This document shows, piece by piece, positions 57,200 to 64,000 of a stretch of 64,000 nucleotides of DNA. Origin of the DNA: Hyperoodon ampullatus (lineage: Eukaryota; Chordata; Mammalia; Artiodactyla; Ziphiidae); NCBI GenBank assembly GCA_949752795.1, contig OX457057.1, positions 157,953,980-158,017,979 of the forward strand. Reading direction: 5' to 3'. A program made the translations under genes and the position numbers. The notes under the pieces are model-generated. The model worked only from the letters and a program-made list of their open reading frames with translations. It had not been told where the DNA came from and made no database searches. Each line of letters starts with the position of its first letter. Positions within the stretch are counted from its first letter, which is position 1.

Positions 57200-57790
57200 G
57201 TCAGTCATCTTTCTCAAATGCAAATCTGACCACCCCACTCTGCTGAAGCCCCTTTAGTGCTGACTACAGAGCATTCAGGACCAAGCAGATTCTACAGCTT
57301 AGCACAGACATGGCTCCAGTCTTGCTCTCTGGCCTCCTTTCCCATCAGTCCCCCGCCAGGGGCCCTTCCCCCTTCCCCAGGCTGAGCCTCACACAGGGCT
57401 CTCATCTCTGGCCCCATGCTTTTCCCCACGCTGTGCTCTCTGACTGGAATGCCTGTCTCCAGTGCCCCACACACCCTCATTTAACTCCTATCATCCGTCA
57501 ACCCTCCACTAAAGGGCCCTTCTTCCATGCAGCCTTCCCGGAGCGCCCACTCCCCACTCCCATCTGATTTATATGCCACCGTTTGGGGCTCCCCTAACAC
57601 CCAGTGCAGATCTCTCACACAGCACTGATCACACCTACCACAATATATGGTAATTAGCTTACGTTCCTATCTCCCCTACTACCTGAAATTTCCTTAAGAA
57701 CAAGGGGTGTCTTGCTTTACTTTGGATTCCCAAGATTTAACGTGGTGTCTGGCATAAAGTAGGCTGTTGATGAATAAGTGAATCCTATCG
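57200..57790 (+). repeat. L2 LINE 3' end relic
   Basis: Long ordered match: 'catctttctcaaatgcaaatctgaccaccccactctgctgaagccc', 'ctgtgctctctgactggaatgcctgtc', 'gggcccttcttccatgcagccttcccgga', 'atctctcacacagcactgatcacacc', 'agaacaaggggtgtcttgc', 'gtggtgtctggcataaagtaggctgttgatgaataag'. Proline/serine-rich frames inside it are artefacts. Confidence 0.85.
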
Positions 57791-59261
57791 AAGGTGAGGT
57801 TAGAAGACTCAAATGCAGATGACAGAACCATACAGAGATAGGCCACAGCAGCGAGGGAGTTCACAGTGGCTGTTTCACTAGCAAACCCAGAAACTGCCCC
57901 AAACTCCAGATTCCAAATCAACTCTGTGGGGATAACCACGCCCATCAGCAATCCAGACACGAGCTAAGCTGAGCTTCTCTCACAGAATAAAGCTACATTC
58001 CTCATCTCCCCCCATTTAACCAATACTTGCCTTGCTTCATTTACAGAAGTCTCTTTTTTTTTTTCTGTAAAAAGTATATCTTGGTAGAAACTTAAACGTT
58101 TTATTTATATCAGCTTATTACTGCATATTTTAATGTAAAATGTATAAGACAGTCACTACAAGATTCTGATTACGTAGAAGGGGGATACGTACAAGGATAT
58201 GCACGCCACGGACAGAGGAAACTAAAATAAGTGGGATGGGGCAGTGGCGAATTCCAGCTAAAGGGAAAGGCACAGTATCGACTTTATTGCTCTACTTTTC
58301 TTCCTAAATCTAAAACTCCAGGAAATTTTTCTTTATGCTTTCACAGAAATAACAATGAAATATGCTTACAGTATTAATTTAACAGCATGTATACTTTAAG
58401 CATAAGGAATTAATGTGACTCATAGTTACGCTGTTATGTATTTGCCGGGGGCAGACATGTATCTTGCACTCAGCTGAGTGTCCCCAGGATTGCTGAACTG
58501 AAATGGATGTTCTTGGGTTACATGCTAAATATTCCTTACACAGACCCCAGAAGATTCTGAAAGCAGTGAAAGGACTTAACATAATAATGATAGCTCAGGC
58601 AATTGAAACTGACCGTATTTTTCTTGATTGGTGTACGCTACATGCTGTACTATTGGATTATTTTAGAAACGTGTTCCCAAGGTCAAAATGAAAAATATCA
58701 GTTGGTTCATTTACAGATGGTTGCTAAATTTTGGAATTTACTTTCTAAAGCCTAAATTAAACATTCCGATAGACAGGAATAATGCAACCCGAGGGCCTGT
58801 ATTCCTAGATGAAAACAAGGATGACAGACTGTAAACTGAGGGCTCCTCTAGGGCTTATCTCCTTACAATTCTAAAACCCTCGCTCCTGAGCCTTCTGACC
58901 ATACATAATGGTAATGCTTGCCAACACTAACTTGTGCATTGCCTTTCTTTCTTCAACATTCAATATTATCGGACCTCTTGCCTTTAAAAGGCACTGGGGG
59001 ATTGTCTAGTTAATTCACTGCCATGATTTTTTTGTTGTTGTTAAAATGAATAATCACTACCTTTGTTTGTGCCCTGCTTTGTTACAGAAAGGATGAAAGA
59101 TAGCTGTAATCATTAGCTAATTAGTTTTTCTCACTCCCATGCACCCCTCCTTTTCTTTATAAGCTAACATCTTCATGCTGATTTGGGTTTAAATGAGAAG
59201 CAACCATACATGCATATTTATCCAGACAATATTTGCCTCGCAGAAAGGCATGAAGCTTGAT
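57791..59261. other. Unassigned intronic sequence
   Basis: No exon or repeat was recognised. There is a T run at about 58052-58064. Confidence 0.45.
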
Positions 59262-59500
59262 CCGCTCATTCAACAAACATTTACTGAGTGTCTGCCAACT
59301 AGATGGCCATAGATCTCACTTCACGGAGCTTACAGTCTAATGGGAAATACAAATAAACAGGCAATTACAACAGAGTGAGGTAAACGCATCACAGAGAGAT
59401 AGAGAATGCTTCTGGAACACGCAGAAGGGGTACCTCCTCCAGACTTGGGAGATCGGAGAAGCTTCCCAGAAGTGAAGTTCGCTGAAAACTCAAGGAACTG
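59262..59500 (-). repeat. L2 LINE 3' end relic
   Basis: 'ctcattcaacaaacatttactgagtgtctgccaac', 'cacttcacggagcttacagtctaatgggaaatacaaataaacaggcaattac' is reverse L2. Confidence 0.75.
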
Positions 59501-60284
59501 TGTGCCATTTAAAGGCAATATGGACAGCAATGCCACGGAAACACCAGGTAGAGTCAATCCAAATAGTGCATCAAAGTGAGGTCAAACTTCTCCATTCAGA
59601 TGTGACAAGTGGTTATCTTACCACTGCACTCATATAACCCACTGGGTTCTATAACAGATTTCCAGTTCCTTTTATTTCTAAATGCATTCTTTTTTCTCCT
59701 GTCCTATTTTACTATCTTTACCAGCCTCCCAGCTATCAAGTATTTCAATTCAAACCAACAAGGGCCTCTGTGGGAGATAGTGTGATAAATACGGGACGCA
59801 GGGCAGGGAGGCACTGGGGCCTCCCCACAAGGACCATGCAGCCACAGAAGCTCAGAACTGAGAAAACCACGTGACTATCCGCTGACCATTCCACTCCCCA
59901 CAAACCTTGCAGAGGTGACCTGGCACTACCAATCCTGCTTGTGAAACAAATATCCCCACTTTGACTTTATCTTGGGTTTGATACATTTTTCTGGACCCTG
60001 AGGCTGCCATATTCCGAAGACAGCAAAATGGGCTCCTGACACTGAAGCCCCTTCCCTAACAGTGGGATCCTTTTCCTCTGTCCATTTGAGTATTCCTCCT
60101 AAAATGGGACATTTCCTGCTTCCAGAGAATACTGATATTTTCTTAAATTGTTTCTACACATCATTGTCAATGTACAATCACAATGCTGGGACCAAAGAAA
60201 AATAACTTTTCACCATTTGCTCTTCCAAAAATTACTCAAAATTTTTCTACAAGCTAATTGAATGGTTGGATAAAATTACTTTTT
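59501..60284. other. Unassigned intronic sequence
   Basis: No exon or repeat was recognised up to the SINE target site at about 60269. Confidence 0.45.
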
Positions 60285-60593
60285 TTTTTAATGTTGGGGG
60301 TAGGAGTTTATTAATTAATTAATTTATTTTTGCTGTGTTCGGTCTTCGTTTCTGTGCGAGGGCTTTCTCTAGTTGTGGCAAGCGGGGGCCACTCTTCATT
60401 GCGGTGCGCGGGCCTCTCACTATCACGGCCTCTCTTGCTGCGGAGCACAGGCTCCAGACGTGCAGGCTCAGTACTTGTGGCTCACGGGCCTAGTTGCTCC
60501 GCGGCATGTGGGATCCTCCCAGACCAGGGCTCGAACCCGTGTCCCCTGCATTAGCAGGCAGATTCTCAACCACTGCACCACCAGGGAAGCCCC
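60285..60593 (-). mobile_element. CHR-type SINE, minus strand
   Basis: The reversed tail (T run, then 'tttattaattaattaatttatttttgctgtgttcggtc') leads to 'cctctcttgctgcggagcacaggctccagacgtgcaggctcag' and ends 'ccactgcaccaccagggaagcccc'. The direct repeat GATAAAATTACTTTTT lies at about 60269 and 60594. It combines long- and short-form body text. Confidence 0.92.
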
Positions 60594-60609
60594 GATAAAA
60601 TTACTTTTT

Positions 60610-61210
60610 AATGTCTCTTCCAGTCCTGAGATTTTACGATTCTCTGACATAACCAGAACCATTTTTCTTTGAGGGCTATAGTTGGGTAAAATTATCCCAG
60701 TCTAAGATGTTATTGTAAAGGAAAAATTGGGTCAGTATTTCAATAATATTTAGTTTTTCAAAGTTGCCCAACATAACCTCACAAAGCTGCAGCTGCTGTA
60801 CCAGTAAATCCAGCCTGGGCCATAGTCGGTTGAATATTTTACAACCAAAGACAGAGGGTTTTTCTTCAAAAGATCAACTGAACACAAAATCTCACAAACA
60901 AAACAAAAAAGAATGTCCCAAATGTTTTTGGATTGTATGATACTTCACATCTAAGGATGTGCAATTATTTTGCTATCATTCCCAAACTGGGTCTTAAATC
61001 TGTTTTGTGATCTGAGTACTAGAAACTACAAATATCGTACTCAGTCACTTAGGCTTTTTGACATGTAGTGAGAGTCATGCCCACCCTCAGGTGCTACATA
61101 AGCTCACACGTATTTGGTGTATGACCCTTTATACACTCAAGATGGAGAGCTTATCATAAGATACACATCTTCACAACAGATATCTCAATTTGCACCTCAA
61201 GCTATCATTC
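60610..61210. other. Unassigned intronic sequence
   Basis: No exon or repeat was recognised between the two SINEs. Confidence 0.45.
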
Positions 61211-61223
61211 AAAACATAAAGAA

Positions 61224-61435
61224 GGGTTTCCCTGGTGGCGCAGCGGTTGAGAGTCCGCCTGCCGATGCAGGGGACACGGGTACGTGCCCTGGTCCGGGAG
61301 GATCCCACATGCCGCAGAGCGGCTGGGCCCGCGAGCCATGGCCGCTGAGCCCGCGCGTCCGGAGCCTGTGCTCCGCAACGGGAGAGGCCAAAACATTGAG
61401 AAGCCTGCGTAACGCAAAAAAAAAAAAAAAAAAAA
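61224..61435 (+). mobile_element. CHR-type cetacean SINE, short form
   Basis: The head is 'gggtttccctggtggcgcagcggttgagagtccgcctgccgatgcagggg' and the end 'cctgcgtaacgc' plus a ~25-nt A tail. A perfect 13-bp duplication, AAAACATAAAGAA, lies at 61211-61223 and 61436-61448. It is a young copy. Confidence 0.95.
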
Positions 61436-61597
61436 AAAACATAAAGAAAAGAAAGGTGTGTTGCTCAAGTCTTGCACCAGCTGCAATATCTAGGGGGGAA
61501 AGTACATCATAAGCATCCTTGTTCTTCTGAGTTGAAGTTCTCTTCCACCACTATGGAAACAGCCTTAGGGTCCCAGGCAGCTCCCAACAGCAAGGAA

Positions 61598-61735
61598 CTA
61601 AACATCTGGGTTCAAATCCAGCCTCTACCACTTCCTAGCTGTGTGACCCTGGCAAGCAATTTAATCTCTCTGGACCTTTTTTCCTAATGTGGAAAGAAAG
61701 AGATAATCACAATACTGCCTTCCTCAGAAATTGTT
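61598..61735 (+). repeat. MIR SINE relic
   Basis: 'aacatctgggttcaaatccagcctctaccacttcctagctgtgtgaccctggcaagcaatttaatctctctggaccttttttcctaatgtgg' is a well preserved plus-strand MIR. Confidence 0.9.
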
Positions 61736-61789
61736 GTCATATTTCGATATACCCTCACCTCACTTCAGTCTCTAGTTCACTCTAAAACC

Positions 61790-61972
61790 AGTTGCTCTGA
61801 CGTGAGGAATATGGTCAATAATATTGCAATAACTTTGTATGGGGACAAATGGTTACTAGGCTTATCATGATCACTTCACAGCGTATGCAAACGTCAAATC
61901 ATTATGCAGTACACCTGAAACTCACATCAGAGTGTACGTCAACTATATTTCAATAATCAGTCACTAAACAAA
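61790..61972 (+). repeat. Old L1 3'UTR fragment
   Basis: 'gaggaatatggtcaataatattgcaataactttgtatggggac', 'cagtacacctgaaactcacatcagagtgtacgtcaactatatttcaataa' follows an L1 3' terminus, diverged and with the A tail lost. Confidence 0.7.
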
Positions 61973-64000
61973 ATGGTTGAAGAATTTTGAAGGGTTACTG
62001 GAAAAACAAATATAGAGGAGCCACTCATGGCCTAAAGAGAAAGGCTTTGTAATTGCTATGGCTTGATTGGTTGAGTCACATTTAATTAAATCTGGAATTT
62101 CCAAGGACAAAAACAGTGCTTCCCAACAGGACACCTAAGATAAGAAAACAAGGGGGATCTGGGTTGGAGAGTCCCTAGGAACTGGCTTCTGAGGACAGAT
62201 TCCTCCATCAACTAGAAGCAATCTTTTTACATATTTCCCTCTTGATATTTTAGCTCTACTGCTAAATCCAGGGTGAACCAACTCTGAACTCTGTATAAAT
62301 ATGAGAACTCTGGGAGAGGGGGAGAGAAGAGGAGTCCAGGGAACGGAACAGTCAGTGAGAATAACTAAATAACTGGGAACATCTAAATGAACCGTACTTC
62401 GCGTGTTTGGGACCTCCAGAGTTAACCCCTCCATTTCTCCATGACTTACTCATTCACCGCTATTGTGTTTGGCCAAAAACTAAAACTGTCACCCAAGCAA
62501 CATCAGTCTTACTAAAAAAGAGGAACAACCTGGCATCAGAAAATGTAATGACCTTTTTGAAGGCAGCTGCTTCAGAACTTGTGAATCATTGTGAAATACT
62601 CAGGCCAAACCACATCAATACCACATTTAGATAAAATGCAATAAATACAACCACCAAAAACAAAGTGATGACTTGTCAGAACTCTAGTTCTGCTTTTCCT
62701 ATCAGGTCTGCTGGTGATACACCTAATTAATTTCAAAATCATATTCCAAGTAAGGTACCTACTGGATAAGTGAAGACCTCAGGTTTTCAAAGGAAAGGTT
62801 CCGACCTCTCCAGAGCACACCTGCAGATGCCACTAACAATTTACTGCCCTAGTGGGCGGTACCTCAACCCCAAGTACGGAGCATGATGGGCCTGACTTGA
62901 AGCAGCTGGGGAAGCCCAAAGCAGTGAACGCCTGTGTCAGCAGCCCAGCAGACCCATGGCAGAGGAAATCACTGCTGCTGGCCATCCTGCCTTAAACTCC
63001 AGGAATTGCAAGTCACATGCTGCCTCTAGTCTTAACACAAAGTCCTGGGTAGTTTTGTTTCCTGTCCTCCTTCACACCCGACCTTTGATTTCTGCTCAAA
63101 AAACTGAATTTTCTGAAACCCAAAGCCAGTAAAGATTGGATGCCAGTGCATAATCTTCATTACTCTCAAGCCCATCAGCTGTGAAGCCTGAGTATGGCCA
63201 AAATAAGGCCAGGTGAAACCACACTCCATCATCTCTGTTCGCTTACCACTATGTTCTTTCTCAAGGCTTTTTGTGTCATCTGTCACTGCTCTCTGTCACT
63301 GCTCTCTTCTACCTCCAGATGAAGAATTCCTTCGTTCTTCCACATGATGATGTTTGCCCAAACAGTGCTGTTTGCCCCAGCTTTCCATTCCTCACATCCC
63401 CTTTAGTTGGGATATGTTGAAGGATCCATTAGGAGATAATGAATAACTCACATGATCTCACCCATCACTTTAAAATCTCAGTGGAAAAAACTCTTGTTTA
63501 TGGAAGCTGTGTTTCTCCAAAGACCCAGCCTTCTACGTGTTCTCCTCATGAAGTCGTGGGCACTAAGCATGCATTTGCCTCCTCGTAGGCTCTGGAAAGG
63601 ATGAACAGTGGGAAATCTGCCATCCCCCATAGGAGGCAGATTTGGAATGTCAGGTCCCCTGAGCATACTGGGTACTTGGTAAAGGTACAGGAGTAGGAGA
63701 GGGGCTGTCAGCATCAAGAGTGGGGAAGACAGAGAGAGAAAAGGATGCCAGCTGGGCAAAATGGCTCTTGTCTAACACAGCGCTATTTTCTGGTCCTGTT
63801 ACTCTGTGTCACTTTCTGCCACTCCACTCCCACTTTATTTGTCAAAGACCTCAAGCTGTTTCTAAGAGGTTCTGAATTATTAACAAACCTAAGGGAGATG
63901 CTTTGGAAAACAGTAAGTACAAAAAGAGACCGGTACTGCTAGTGCAAACACTTGATCATTGGTGGTTTCCTTTTTAAGGCCAAAAGAGAAGAAGAAGAAA
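61973..64000. other. Unassigned intronic sequence to the window edge
   Basis: No exon or repeat family was recognised. A 13-bp unit is perfectly doubled at 63280-63305. Frames of 65-99 codons here lack domains. The next RGL1 exon upstream would be expected beyond this edge if the gene assignment is right. Confidence 0.45.

Noticed and set aside
57310..57567. 85-codon proline/serine-rich frame
   Set aside because: It is inside an L2 3' end.
1..64000. CRISPR arrays, bacterial operons, viral genomes, rRNA or intact tRNA genes
   Set aside because: None seen. Regular repeats are SINE/LINE copies or simple repeats, and the only retrovirus-like sequence is an LTR relic.

Overview
The window is nuclear DNA of a mammal, almost certainly a cetacean and most likely a toothed whale. 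The main evidence is a set of tRNA-derived SINEs of the CHR type, found in whales, hippos and ruminants. Several belong to the short ~190-bp form with a long pure A tail that I associate with dolphins and relatives. They occur beside artiodactyl-type L1 3' ends and generic placental repeats (MIR, L2, MLT1, hAT-Charlie, Tigger). There are no bacterial-style operons, CRISPR arrays or viral genomes.

One host-gene exon is recognisable, on the minus strand at 26462-26670. It is 209 bp, bounded by AG and GT splice signals, and encodes 69 codons plus two bases of the RasGEF N-terminal (REM) domain of RGL1, a Ral guanine-nucleotide exchange factor. No neighbouring RGL1 exon was found by eye. The simplest reading is that the window is two large RGL1 introns around this exon, transcribed right to left.

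Layout: 1-2984 holds a MIR split by a young SINE, an L2 relic, unassigned sequence with a 19-bp-stem hairpin, and a longer SINE. 2985-10251 is a full-length L1 on the plus strand, antisense to RGL1. It has a 2.16-kb 5'UTR, intact ORF1 (297 aa), intact ORF2 (1272 aa) with endonuclease, reverse transcriptase and Cys/His motifs present, a 3'UTR, an A tail and a 10-bp target-site duplication. 10262-14221 is intron with an MLT1 LTR interrupted by a hAT-Charlie element and a minus-strand SINE. 14222-19288 is an old, deleted L1 that later received a plus-strand L1 3' end and a minus-strand L1 3' end. 19290-26461 has L2, MIR, CHR SINEs and a decayed L1 3' end. Right of the exon, 26671-64000 is intron with scattered MIR/L2, more SINEs (two close inverted pairs in the window), L1 3' ends and two Tigger-like elements, one with clear terminal inverted repeats.

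The most interesting object is the intact L1. Its EN and RT catalytic residues, Cys/His motif, YY1-like box, promoter-region tandem repeats and target-site duplication make it a candidate recently mobile, possibly competent source element. The long SINEs and other L1 pieces are the kind of insertion such machinery produces. Names of old repeats are from memory of consensus sequences and need a RepeatMasker run; the L1 ORFs and the RGL1 exon are read directly from the sequence.
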